A stretch of DNA of 43,125 bases from Clostridia bacterium (GCA_017537345.1 JAFYKY010000004.1:1-43125), one strand, 5' to 3'; shown: positions 7,756 to 14,902, counted from the stretch's first letter. Numbers and translations: made by a program. The notes: a model not told the origin generated them from the letters alone.

Positions 7756-8724
7756 ATGACACTTGGCGTACTTACTAATCTGCTGGGCGGTATGTCTCTC
7801 CGCGAAGCGCTTGAATATCTCCGCTCTATCGGCGTAGAATCTCTTGAGCTGGGCTGCGGCGGATATCCCGGCAAAGCTCATTGCGACCCCAAGGTGCTTC
7901 TTAACGATGAAAAAGCCTTTGAAGAATTCAAGGCTACTATAGAAGAATTCGGAATGCCCGTAAAGACTCTGTCCGTACACGGCAATCCCGTTCATCCCGA
8001 TAAAGAAAAGGCGGCTGCTTGGCGTGCAGATTTCAGAGATGCGGTGCTTCTGGCAGAAAAGCTTGGCGTGGATACGGTTGTAACCTTCTCCGGCTGTCCC
8101 GGCGATTGCCCCGAATCCAAGCACCCCAACTGGGTAACCTGCCCTTGGCCCGAGGATTATCTGGAGGTTCTTGATTACCAGTGGAACGAAGTTCTTATTC
8201 CTTATTGGAAAGAAGAAACAGAGTTCTGTAAATCTCACGGACTTAAGCATATCGCTTTTGAAATGCATCCCGGCTTTTGCGTATACAACCCCGAAACCCT
8301 CCTTCGTCTTCGTAACGCAGTAGGCGATATTATCGGCGCAAACTTCGATCCTTCCCACCTTATCTGGCAGGGAATAGATCCCGTTGCCGCAGTACGCGCT
8401 CTTTCCGGTGCTATCTATCATTTCCACGCAAAAGATACCTGCATAGATAAGTACAACACCGCTGTTAACGGCGTGCTTGACACCAAGCATTACGGTGATG
8501 AGCTTCATCGTTCTTGGGTATTCCGTGCAGTAGGCTACGGCAACAGCGAGGAATATTGGCGCAAGCTTATCTCCGAGCTTAAGCTGGGCGGCTATGACGG
8601 AATTATCTCCATTGAGCATGAAGACAGCTATATGACAAGCAAAGAAGGTCTTGAAAAAGCGGTTAAATTCCTTTCGGGAATTATTATCCGCGATCCCAAG
8701 CCCTCCACGATGCACTGGGCGTAA
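7756..8724 (+). CDS. Sugar phosphate isomerase/epimerase family TIM barrel (second copy)
   Basis: 322 residues, longer than the first copy and only distantly similar to it. Metal-site motifs: FEMHPGF (Glu, His), NFDPSHLIWQG (Asp, His), IYHFHAKD (His) and SIEHED (Glu). An insertion with several Cys and Trp residues (GCPGDCPESKHPNWVTCPW) follows TFSG at about residues 115-135. AAGGAG lies about 9 nt before the start and overlaps the stop region of the oxidoreductase, so the two are tightly coupled. It probably acts on the product or substrate of the oxidoreductase; the actual sugar is unknown. Confidence 0.9.
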   Translation: MTLGVLTNLLGGMSLREALEYLRSIGVESLELGCGGYPGKAHCDPKVLLNDEKAFEEFKATIEEFGMPVKTLSVHGNPVHPDKEKAAAWRADFRDAVLLAEKLGVDTVVTFSGCPGDCPESKHPNWVTCPWPEDYLEVLDYQWNEVLIPYWKEETEFCKSHGLKHIAFEMHPGFCVYNPETLLRLRNAVGDIIGANFDPSHLIWQGIDPVAAVRALSGAIYHFHAKDTCIDKYNTAVNGVLDTKHYGDELHRSWVFRAVGYGNSEEYWRKLISELKLGGYDGIISIEHEDSYMTSKEGLEKAVKFLSGIIIRDPKPSTMHWA

Positions 8725-8729
8725 AAGTT

Positions 8730-8797
8730 CCCCACAAAACAACGTCAGGATAGTTTGCAAACAGACGGTTTGCTTTCCGTGACGATATTTTGCGGGG
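8730..8797. other. Long imperfect inverted repeat upstream of galT
   Basis: An 18-nt arm at 8730-8747 pairs with 8780-8797 (15 of 18 positions). Inside sits a second hairpin GCAAAC (8757-8762) / GTTTGC (8768-8773). The outer arm begins CCCC and ends GGGG. The T-run expected of a terminator is absent. The motif CCC(G/A)CAAAACA recurs at 8731, 8813 and 8866. Confidence 0.65.
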
Positions 8798-8848
8798 ACC
8801 CCGAATAAAATTCCCGCAAAACACCCTGAAATTTAATAAAACCAAAGG

Positions 8849-8871
8849 TGCGGGGGCTTTTTGCCCCCGCA
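8849..8871. promoter_or_regulatory. GC-rich hairpin just upstream of the galT start
   Basis: TGCGGGGGC / GCCCCCGCA (9-bp perfect stem, loop TTTTT), followed by AAAAC rather than a T-run. It ends 10 nt before the galT ATG. It could be a weak terminator, an RNA-stability element, or a structure that governs translation. Confidence 0.55.
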
Positions 8872-8881
8872 AAACACGAAT

Positions 8882-10378
8882 ATGATAAACTATTATTTAT
8901 CCTGCTTAATAGATTATGCCCTCGAAAAAAAACTCATCGCCGAATGTGATGAGGTTTACATAATTAACCAGCTTATTGATCTTTTCGAGCTGGACGGATA
9001 CCTTCCCGAAGAGGTTACTGACCGACCGGAGATCCACGAAATATTGGAAAAACTGTGCGATTACGCTTGTGAAAACGGTATGATACCCGAAGACACCGTT
9101 ACCCGCCGCGATCTGTTTGATACCCGCGTTATGGGAATTCTCACCCCCAGACCCTATGACGTTATCTGGCAGTTTGACCGCCATTACGATACATCTCCCG
9201 GCGTTGCAACCGATTGGTTTTACGATTTCTGCTGCGATGTGAATTACATCCGTAAGGAGCGTATCGCCAAGGACAAGCGTTGGATAACCAATACGGAATA
9301 CGGCGCTCTGGATATTACCGTAAACCTTTCCAAGCCGGAAAAAGACCCCAAGGATATTGCGGCAGCCGCCGCCACTTTAAGCAAAAGTAAATATCCCGCC
9401 TGCCTGCTTTGCGTGGAAAACGAAGGCTTTGCAGGAAGTATGCGCCATCCCGCAAGACAGAATTTAAGATTAATTCCTCTTGAATTGGCGGGGGAAAAAT
9501 GGATGATGCAGTATTCTCCCTATTCATATTACCCCGAACATTGCATCGTTCTCAGCAAAGAGCACAAGCCTATGGTCATAGATAGCGGAGTGTTTGACCG
9601 TATGTTTGATTTTACGGAAAAATTCCCTCATTACTTCGTGGGCTCCAACGCAGACCTTCCCATCGTTGGCGGAAGCATTCTTTCCCACGAGCATTTCCAG
9701 GGCGGCAGATACGTTTTCCCCATGGACCGCGCCGAAGCTCTGTACGAATTCACCGTTCCCCGCTTCAGCGGAGTTACCTGCTCCGTGCTCAAATGGCCTA
9801 TGTCTGTAATACGGCTTCAGTCTTCCGACCGTTCTCGAATAACCGCTCTTGCGGTGCGTATTTTGGAAAAGTGGCGTGAATACTGCGACGAGTCCGATAA
9901 TATCTACGCTAAGGATGAAAATGGTTTACATAACACCATAACTCCTATTGCCCATCTTGACGGAAATATATACAGGCTCGACCTCGTTTTGCGCAATAAC
10001 CAGACCTCTGCGGAGCGTCCTAAGGGAATTCACCATCCCAGACCGGAGTACCATCATATAAAGAAAGAAAATATCGGTCTTATCGAGGTAATGGGACTTG
10101 CGGTTTTGCCCGCGCGTCTTGAAAAAGAGATGGCGCGGTTAAAGGAGCTCATCCTTTCCGGCAAAGACCTGCGCGGTGATTCATTGACCATTTCTCACGC
10201 GGACTGGGCAGAGGAGATACTTTCCCGCGTTTCCGTGGATGCGGATAATATTGATTCGGTTATAAACAGAGAGATAGGTCACGTGTTCAAAAACGTGCTG
10301 GCGGATTGCTCCGTGTTCTCGGATCTCGATTCCTTCAAGCGCTTTATTTCTTATGTATCCGCACCGAAAACAAAATGA
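8882..10378 (+). CDS. galT: UDP-glucose--hexose-1-phosphate uridylyltransferase (type 2 GalT)
   Basis: GalT swaps UMP between UDP-glucose and galactose-1-phosphate in the Leloir pathway (cytoplasm). At 498 residues it matches the long Firmicute type 2 family rather than the 350-residue E. coli type. Signature segments are visible: NYIRKERIAKDKRW near the N-terminal third, SILSHEHFQGG (catalytic-site His region), HNTITPIAH, and GIHHPRPEYHHIKKENIGLIEVMGLAVLP. The start ATG at 8882 matches the usual N-terminus but has no Shine-Dalgarno sequence; a GC hairpin sits there instead. No galK or galE is adjacent. A terminator follows. Confidence 0.95.
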   Translation: MINYYLSCLIDYALEKKLIAECDEVYIINQLIDLFELDGYLPEEVTDRPEIHEILEKLCDYACENGMIPEDTVTRRDLFDTRVMGILTPRPYDVIWQFDRHYDTSPGVATDWFYDFCCDVNYIRKERIAKDKRWITNTEYGALDITVNLSKPEKDPKDIAAAAATLSKSKYPACLLCVENEGFAGSMRHPARQNLRLIPLELAGEKWMMQYSPYSYYPEHCIVLSKEHKPMVIDSGVFDRMFDFTEKFPHYFVGSNADLPIVGGSILSHEHFQGGRYVFPMDRAEALYEFTVPRFSGVTCSVLKWPMSVIRLQSSDRSRITALAVRILEKWREYCDESDNIYAKDENGLHNTITPIAHLDGNIYRLDLVLRNNQTSAERPKGIHHPRPEYHHIKKENIGLIEVMGLAVLPARLEKEMARLKELILSGKDLRGDSLTISHADWAEEILSRVSVDADNIDSVINREIGHVFKNVLADCSVFSDLDSFKRFISYVSAPKTK

Positions 10379-10388
10379 ATATAAAAAC

Positions 10389-10418
10389 AAACGGTCTGCT
10401 TTTGGCAGACCGTTTTGC
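10389..10418. terminator. Bidirectional terminator between galT and mscS
   Basis: AAACGGTCTGC / GCAGACCGTTT with loop TTTTG, flanked by A- and T-runs. It serves the convergent galT and mscS genes. Confidence 0.9.
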
Positions 10419-10431
10419 TTGTTCGGGTGAT

Positions 10432-11268
10432 TTATTTTTGGTTGTTTTCGTTTTGCTGAATATGGGAAACGTCAATTCTGTTGTAGGGAATAGATATTCC
10501 GTTTTCCTTGAATATATCAAGAATATCCTGTCGTGTTTTAAATACCGCCGTCCAGAAAACGTCGTTATTTGCATAATAGCGCACGCACATTTTTATTCCG
10601 CTTTCGGCATAATCTATAATTTCAACAGTAATGGGATCATCCTTTAATCTGTAAGGATTTTCCTCTGCCACCTGTAGGAGAATGGCACGAACGATACGCA
10701 GGTCGCATTCGTAAGGAACGCTTACCGTAATATCCGCCCTGCGCTTGCCCAAAGCTGTGTAGTTTATAACCGCATCGTCGGATAACTTTCCGTTGGGCAG
10801 TGAAACCTTAAGGTTATCGGGGGTTATAATGTGGGTGTAAAGTATAGTTATATCCTCTACCGTGCCGGAGTATCCCGCTCCTTCTATAAAATCGCCGATC
10901 TGAAAGGGCTTGAATACCAGCAGCATTATTCCGCCTGCAAAGTTGCTCAAGGAACCCTGCAACGCCAGACCGATAGCAAGACCGCAGGATGCAATTGCGG
11001 TTACAAAAGATGCGGCGGGCACTCCCAGAATAAGCAGACAGCCGATAAGCACCGCTGCATAAAGTGATATCTTTATAAGACTGTTTAAAAACGAAGCTAC
11101 ATTTTTGTCTATCCGCTGCATGCCCTTGCCGTTTTTAATCTTTTTTGAAACGGTGCGAGCCAGCTTTAAACCGGTAAAAAGAAGCAGTAACGCAAAAACC
11201 AGACGGAGACCGATAGTTTTTGCAATTTCAAAAAGGGTTTGTAACAGTTGCTGTAAAAGTTCTTCCAT
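10432..11268 (-). CDS. Small-conductance mechanosensitive channel (MscS family)
   Basis: 278 residues forming an inner-membrane channel that opens on hypo-osmotic stress. It has three membrane helices; the pore helix TM3 is clear as a Gly/Ala-rich segment ending AIGLALQGSLSNFAGG at about residue 100. It is followed by the beta domain (FKPFQIGDFIEG, GTVEDITILYT, LPNGKLSDDAVINYT) and the alpha/beta C-terminal cage. The length is the same as E. coli MscS (286). The start is backed by GAAGGAGA upstream. It is transcribed divergently from the PAP2 gene through a symmetric promoter pair. Confidence 0.95.
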   Translation of the reverse strand: MEELLQQLLQTLFEIAKTIGLRLVFALLLLFTGLKLARTVSKKIKNGKGMQRIDKNVASFLNSLIKISLYAAVLIGCLLILGVPAASFVTAIASCGLAIGLALQGSLSNFAGGIMLLVFKPFQIGDFIEGAGYSGTVEDITILYTHIITPDNLKVSLPNGKLSDDAVINYTALGKRRADITVSVPYECDLRIVRAILLQVAEENPYRLKDDPITVEIIDYAESGIKMCVRYYANNDVFWTAVFKTRQDILDIFKENGISIPYNRIDVSHIQQNENNQK

Positions 11269-11293
11269 AGCTTAAAAATCTCCTTCAGGGCAG

Positions 11294-11357
11294 ATTATAT
11301 CACTTACCGAAGCTAATGTCAATCGCCATTGACATTTAGGGTAAAATGTATTAAAAT
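11294..11357. promoter_or_regulatory. Divergent mscS / PAP2 promoters sharing a palindrome
   Basis: Plus: TTGACA (11329-11334), 17 bp, TAAAAT (11352-11357). Minus: TTGACA (plus coordinates 11317-11322), 17 bp, TATAAT (11294-11299). The two -35 boxes are 6 bp apart and lie in a palindrome, AATGTCAAT (11314-11322) / ATTGACATT (11328-11336). Confidence 0.85.
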
Positions 11358-11381
11358 ATTAGCAGAAAGGAGTGCGGTTAT

Positions 11382-11939
11382 ATGAATTTTTTAAACACAT
11401 ACGAACTTCCTGCGTTGGATTGGATCGCCGAACATTTGCACTGCGGATTTTTGGATGCGGTAATGCCTGCCATAACCTTCCTCGGTAACGGCGGCTGGTT
11501 TTGGATCGCTATTGCGGCAGTAATGCTTATCTTCAAAAAGACCCGCAAAACAGGACTTATGATGGGCGTCGCCCTTATATGCGGTCTGCTCGTGGGCAAC
11601 CTGTTCTTAAAGCCTGTCGTCGCCAGAATACGCCCTTATGAGTATAAAGAGGCGATACAGCTGCTTATCAAGACCCCTCACGATTATTCTTTCCCGTCGG
11701 GGCACACTCTTGCATCCTTCGAGGGAGCGGTGGTATTGCTTTTAAGAGAGAAAAAATACATAGGAATTCCCGCTGTGGTGCTGGCGGCTCTTATCGCTTT
11801 TTCCCGTATGTATCTGTATGTGCATTATCCTACCGATATTCTTGCGGGTATCCTGCTTGCAACCGCCTTCGCATTCTTTGCGGTTTGGGTGGTCAACAAG
11901 CTTTGGGTTTATTTTGCAAAGAAGCTTAAAAAGGCTTAA
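11382..11939 (+). CDS. PAP2-family membrane phosphatase
   Basis: A 185-residue integral membrane phosphatase of the type-2 phosphatidic acid phosphatase superfamily. All three active-site motifs are present: KPVVARIRP (K-x6-RP), FPSGHT (PSGH) and RMYLYVHYPTDI (R-x5-H-x3-D). There are about five membrane helices. Relatives dephosphorylate undecaprenyl pyrophosphate, phosphatidic acid or phosphatidylglycerol phosphate on the outer face of the membrane; recycling of undecaprenyl carrier is the likeliest role here (inference). AGAAAGGAG lies upstream of the start. A single gene with its own promoter and terminator. Confidence 0.93.
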   Translation: MNFLNTYELPALDWIAEHLHCGFLDAVMPAITFLGNGGWFWIAIAAVMLIFKKTRKTGLMMGVALICGLLVGNLFLKPVVARIRPYEYKEAIQLLIKTPHDYSFPSGHTLASFEGAVVLLLREKKYIGIPAVVLAALIAFSRMYLYVHYPTDILAGILLATAFAFFAVWVVNKLWVYFAKKLKKA

Positions 11940-11949
11940 TATAATGTGT

Positions 11950-11990
11950 AAAAAAGTGTCGAAATATTTTTCGCCACTTTTTTGTTTTTT
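11950..11990 (+). terminator. Terminator of the PAP2 gene
   Basis: AAAAAAGTG (11950-11958) pairs with CACTTTTTT (11975-11983), with inner CGAAA/TTTCG pairing, followed by a T-rich run. Confidence 0.75.
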
Positions 11991-11994
11991 GGGG

Positions 11995-12023
11995 TTGACT
12001 TTATATATCTTCTGTGGTATTAT
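11995..12023 (+). promoter_or_regulatory. Promoter of the tRNA pair
   Basis: TTGACT (11995-12000), 17-bp spacer, TATTAT (12018-12023), with the tRNA-Leu gene starting 15 bp further on. Confidence 0.8.
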
Positions 12024-12037
12024 AATTAGGCTGATAA

Positions 12038-12125
12038 GCCGGTGTGGCGGAATCGGCAGACGCCCGAGACTTAAAATCTCGTGGGATTATATCCCGTACC
12101 GGTTCGACCCCGGTCACCGGCACCA
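12038..12125 (+). tRNA. tRNA-Leu (anticodon UAA)
   Basis: Acceptor GCCGGTG (12038-12044) pairs with CACCGGC (12115-12121), then A and encoded CCA. Anticodon stem CGAGA/TCTCG closes the loop CTTAAAA, giving anticodon TAA. A long variable arm and the T-arm with TTCGACC are present, as expected of a class II leucine tRNA. Confidence 0.97.
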
Positions 12126-12135
12126 CATTATATAT

Positions 12136-12212
<77 letters not shown>

Positions 12213-12251
12213 GTAAAACAAAGACACCCAGTAGGGTGTCTTTTGTTTTAC
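12213..12251 (+). terminator. Terminator of the tRNA operon
   Basis: Arm 12213-12229 pairs with 12234-12251 (GACACCC/GGGTGTC core plus long A/T flanks), loop AGTA. Confidence 0.9.
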
Positions 12252-12278
12252 TTGTTTCGAAATCAGAATTGTGCTATT

Positions 12279-12425
12279 ACCTTCGGGTTATGAGCCCGAA
12301 GGGCGAATAACTCGGAGGTAGCGAGCTAAGAGAGCGGCCGAGCGGTAGTGAATGACAGTCCGGTGGACTGTCAGAGCCGCGAGGTGACCGAAGCCAAATT
12401 CTCCGCAGAGAATTTGGCAAGACTG
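12279..12425. repeat. Structured tRNA-proximal element with an inverted initiator-tRNA anticodon arm
   Basis: Position 12279-12304 is a reverse-complement near-copy (23 of 26 bases) of the anticodon region of the adjacent tRNA-Met. Read on the minus strand it forms CCTTCGGG-CTCATAA-CCCGAAGG, an 8-bp stem with the exact initiator anticodon loop. Two more hairpins follow: GACAGTCC/GGACTGTC (12354-12372) and CCAAATTCT/AGAATTTGG (12394-12417, loop CCGCAG). Just beyond lies TTCAAATCC (12431-12439), identical to the T-loop segment of the tRNA. No gene is visible. It looks like a mobile or dispersed intergenic element built partly from tRNA sequence. Confidence 0.6.
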
Positions 12426-12470
12426 TGTATTTCAAATCCTGCTAAACGACGATATTAGAATAAATAATTT

Positions 12471-12500
12471 AAAAAGGTGCGTGTTTCCACGCACCTTTTT
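12471..12500. terminator. Terminator, usable in both directions
   Basis: AAAAAGGTGCGTG / CACGCACCTTTTT, loop TTTC. It stops leftward transcription from 12605-13732 or from the candidate promoter at 12557-12585. Confidence 0.9.
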
Positions 12501-12585
12501 ACTCGCCAAACTTAGAAAGATAACTAGTCATGACACTAACTACTAAGTTCGTATAAAGATTAGCACAAGTTTTTCTTTTTGTCAA
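12471..12585 (-). ncRNA. Candidate short transcript (promoter plus terminator, about 80 nt)
   Basis: On the minus strand TTGACA (plus 12580-12585), 17-bp spacer, TAATCT (12557-12562) predicts a start near 12550. The only thing before the terminator at 12500-12471 is a 10-codon open frame (12531-12499, MTSYLSKFGE) without a clear ribosome binding site. It could be a small RNA, a leader peptide left from a lost gene, or a chance promoter. Confidence 0.3.
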
Positions 12586-12604
12586 TATTTTACAGTTGTT
12601 GATA

Positions 12605-13732
12605 TTACTTATTTTTCAATATTTCGTAAGCTGTCAGTGTCTGCCGAATAGCCTCTTTGTCTTTCTCGGATACGGTGAAATCTCGATATTTATTATCTCC
12701 CTCGAAACGGATGATAGTTTTCTCAGAATTGGCAATCGCCCACAGCAACTCTATTTCGCTCTCTTCTGCCAATCGGTCCACATATTCCCAGACATCACCA
12801 CTATCGTTATCGCGGGTTACATCAAAGTAATCAAAGAATTCATATGAATTTTCTCCGTCTATATGGTATGTGATTTTCTCAAAAAACAACCAATTGCTAC
12901 CTGTATAGTTACATACTATTCGAAGCCATATGTTGTTATCATTCATGCCTATGTAAGGAAGCACGAAACTGCGCTCGTCGGTTATCCAATAACCTCGAGA
13001 TGAGTATGGAAAATTCTTGTGATAATAGAAAGTAATACTTCGGACTTCATCTCTGTTCGCATTCATGCTGTTTAATAATCTTTTACCCTCTGCCTTTTGC
13101 AAATTATTTAGTTCTACAATAGCAGCACGTAGTAAGTCTGCATTATGGACCTTAGAGGTAGCGTCATGACTCAAAGAATCGTAAGCCTGCTGCGCAGCTT
13201 TGATGCTATCGCCACTATTAAGCGTTACTTTACCTATGGCGTCGATAAGCTCAATAACTATATCTGCCTGAAGTTGACTCAAAGTAGCTTCTGCAGATTT
13301 CAAAGTTGATAGAGCAGTTACATATTCTCTCGTCTCTTTATCTGCAGCATCATAAGCGTTTCTGGCAGCAGAAATTTTAGCGCCACTTTCCAATGTAACA
13401 GTACCAATGGCTTTGATTGCGGCGTCGATTTTTGCAGCAGCTTCCTTGACTGTAGCAATTCGTTCTTCTTCTGCCTTATTCTTGGCCACTAAATCATCAT
13501 AAAGCTGACGTGCATTGTGGAGGGTAGCTAGGTTTTCTACTTGAGCCTTTTCAAAATTATTAAGGGCATTTACTGCGTTTTCAGCGGCGACGATACTTGA
13601 TTCACTTTCTAAGGTTACATCACCAATGGCAACGATTAGAGCCTCAGCATTCTGTGCGTCCGCGCTCTTAAGACAGGCGCTGAGACTTAGTACAAGCACT
13701 AACACTACTAGGGCAATTGAAAATTTCTTCAT
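12605..13732 (-). CDS. Lipoprotein with three tandem helical repeats and a unique C-terminal domain
   Basis: 375 residues. The N-terminus is a lipoprotein signal with lipobox LSAC (Cys20). Three repeats of about 60-65 residues follow, each opening AIG(D/T/K)VTL(E/N)S and continuing with an amphipathic helix containing AA..AY; they span roughly residues 35-215 and look like a helical-bundle stalk. The C-terminal 150 residues form a beta-rich, Tyr/Trp-rich domain (RGYWITDERSF, WLFFEKITYHI, YEFFDYFDVTRD) that I cannot assign to a family. It is anchored on the outside of the membrane. A monocistronic gene with a strong promoter. Function unknown; binding of a wall or host component is a guess. 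Confidence 0.88.
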   Translation of the reverse strand: MKKFSIALVVLVLVLSLSACLKSADAQNAEALIVAIGDVTLESESSIVAAENAVNALNNFEKAQVENLATLHNARQLYDDLVAKNKAEEERIATVKEAAAKIDAAIKAIGTVTLESGAKISAARNAYDAADKETREYVTALSTLKSAEATLSQLQADIVIELIDAIGKVTLNSGDSIKAAQQAYDSLSHDATSKVHNADLLRAAIVELNNLQKAEGKRLLNSMNANRDEVRSITFYYHKNFPYSSRGYWITDERSFVLPYIGMNDNNIWLRIVCNYTGSNWLFFEKITYHIDGENSYEFFDYFDVTRDNDSGDVWEYVDRLAEESEIELLWAIANSEKTIIRFEGDNKYRDFTVSEKDKEAIRQTLTAYEILKNK

Positions 13733-13779
13733 AATACTATCTCTTCCTCCGTTTTTGCCTGGCAGCTTTTTCAGGAATA

Positions 13780-13808
13780 ATTATATTACAATATTTTACA
13801 ATTGTCAA
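13780..13808 (-). promoter_or_regulatory. Promoter of the three-repeat lipoprotein
   Basis: Minus-strand TTGACA (13803-13808), 17-bp spacer, TATAAT (13780-13785): a consensus match. GGAGGAAGAG precedes the start codon. Confidence 0.85.
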
Positions 13809-13825
13809 TTATTTCACAATTCAAA

Positions 13826-14030
13826 CAATAAAAAACGGGGGGATACCCCCCGAGTTTTTGTTTGTCTCTTATACTCTCTTCGTATAATCCAATGCAACGG
13901 TTACAGATACTCTTTTCCCATAGGAACAAATATTGCACTTTGGTTGTTAAAGACGACTCCACAGCCGAGGGTTTCTTTTTGCTTTGCATATTTGCTGTAT
14001 GCAAATGCAGTAACCGTTGATTTATTTTTG
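13826..14030 (-). ncRNA. Candidate structured RNA, about 195 nt, ending in a terminator
   Basis: A perfect 10-bp inverted repeat CAACGGTTAC (13895-13904) / GTAACCGTTG (14010-14019) can close a 105-nt domain. Inside is an 8-bp hairpin TTTGCATA/TATGCAAA (13983-14005). On the minus strand the closed domain is followed by a 6-bp hairpin TTATAC/GTATAA (13869-13887) and then the terminator (13852-13836) with TTTTTT. The order domain-hairpin-terminator favours minus-strand transcription. No strong minus promoter is visible (only TATAAC at 14038-14043). The open frames across it lack ribosome binding sites. Confidence 0.4.
13836..13852 (-). terminator. Terminator at the end of the structured-RNA candidate
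   Basis: CGGGGGG/CCCCCCG, loop of 3, with a six-T run on the minus strand (TTTTT also on the plus side). It lies between two divergent genes, so it needs a transcript of its own to terminate. Confidence 0.8.
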
Positions 14031-14045
14031 CAAGTATGTTATAAT
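14017..14045 (+). promoter_or_regulatory. Promoter of the TrmH-family gene
   Basis: TTGATT (14017-14022), 17-bp spacer, TATAAT (14040-14045). Confidence 0.75.
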
Positions 14046-14089
14046 TTTAGCTGAAATGAACTTACATATCCGGCGCAGTGGAGAAAGAT

Positions 14090-14902
14090 ATGAGCGATAT
14101 TATAGAAATAACCGATTTTTCGGATTCCCGTCTGGACGTATACGCGCGGTTGACGGAAGCGCAGCTTCTGAACAAAGAATTTCCCGAAAAGGGAATGTTT
14201 ATAGCCGAAAGTCCCAAGGTCATAACCCGTGCGCTTGACGCGGAGTACGAGCCGGTATCCGTTCTTATGGAAACGCGGCATATTGACGGGGAAGGAAAGC
14301 CCATTCTTGAACGGATGAGCGGTGTTCCCGTTTTTTGCGCGGAGTTTGACATTCTCACACAGCTTACGGGCTTTAAGTTAACTCGGGGTATGCTGTGCGC
14401 AATGCGCAGAAAGCCTTTGCAGAATGTAAAAGATATCTGCAAAGACAAAAGCAGAATTGTTATATTGGATAAGGTTATGAACCCCGCCAACGTGGGCGCT
14501 GTGATCCGCTCCGCCGCCGCTTTGGGAATGGACGCGGTGCTTCTTACCCCCGGCTGTTCCGATCCTTTGTATAGACGTGCCGCAAGAGTAAGTATGGGCA
14601 CGGTTTTTCAGATAGAATGGACGTTTTTATCCGACGACAGCTTGGACGAAATAAAAGCTTTGGGCTTTAAGACCGCGGCTATGGCGCTTGAGGATAATTC
14701 CGTTTCCGTTGAAGATCCCAAGCTTTTGCGTGAAGAAAAGCTTGCGGTGATCATGGGAACGGAGGGGGACGGGCTTTCCGACCAAACCATAAAAAACTGT
14801 GATTACACCGTGAAAATACCTATGTGCAACGGTGTGGATTCCCTTAACGTTGCCGCCGCGTCCGCCGTGGCTTTTTACCGTTTGGGAAATAAACGGCAGT
14901 GA
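14090..14902 (+). CDS. TrmH-family (SPOUT) RNA 2'-O-methyltransferase
   Basis: 270 residues. It uses S-adenosylmethionine to methylate a ribose 2'-hydroxyl of tRNA or rRNA in the cytoplasm. The three SPOUT motifs are present: NPANVGAVIRSAAALG (about 131), IMGTEGDGLS (about 225) and IPMCNGVDSLNVAAASAVAFY near the end, which form the trefoil knot. An N-terminal substrate-binding domain of about 110 residues precedes them. ATG at 14090 has GGAG 6 nt upstream; an in-frame GTG at 14078 would put that site inside the gene. The target nucleotide is not predictable. The PHP gene follows after 66 bp. Confidence 0.92.
   Translation: MSDIIEITDFSDSRLDVYARLTEAQLLNKEFPEKGMFIAESPKVITRALDAEYEPVSVLMETRHIDGEGKPILERMSGVPVFCAEFDILTQLTGFKLTRGMLCAMRRKPLQNVKDICKDKSRIVILDKVMNPANVGAVIRSAAALGMDAVLLTPGCSDPLYRRAARVSMGTVFQIEWTFLSDDSLDEIKALGFKTAAMALEDNSVSVEDPKLLREEKLAVIMGTEGDGLSDQTIKNCDYTVKIPMCNGVDSLNVAAASAVAFYRLGNKRQ

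Noticed and set aside
13786..14004. 72-residue minus-strand protein
   Set aside because: No ribosome binding site, and it runs through the terminator and into the lipoprotein promoter; the inverted repeats better explain the conservation-like structure.
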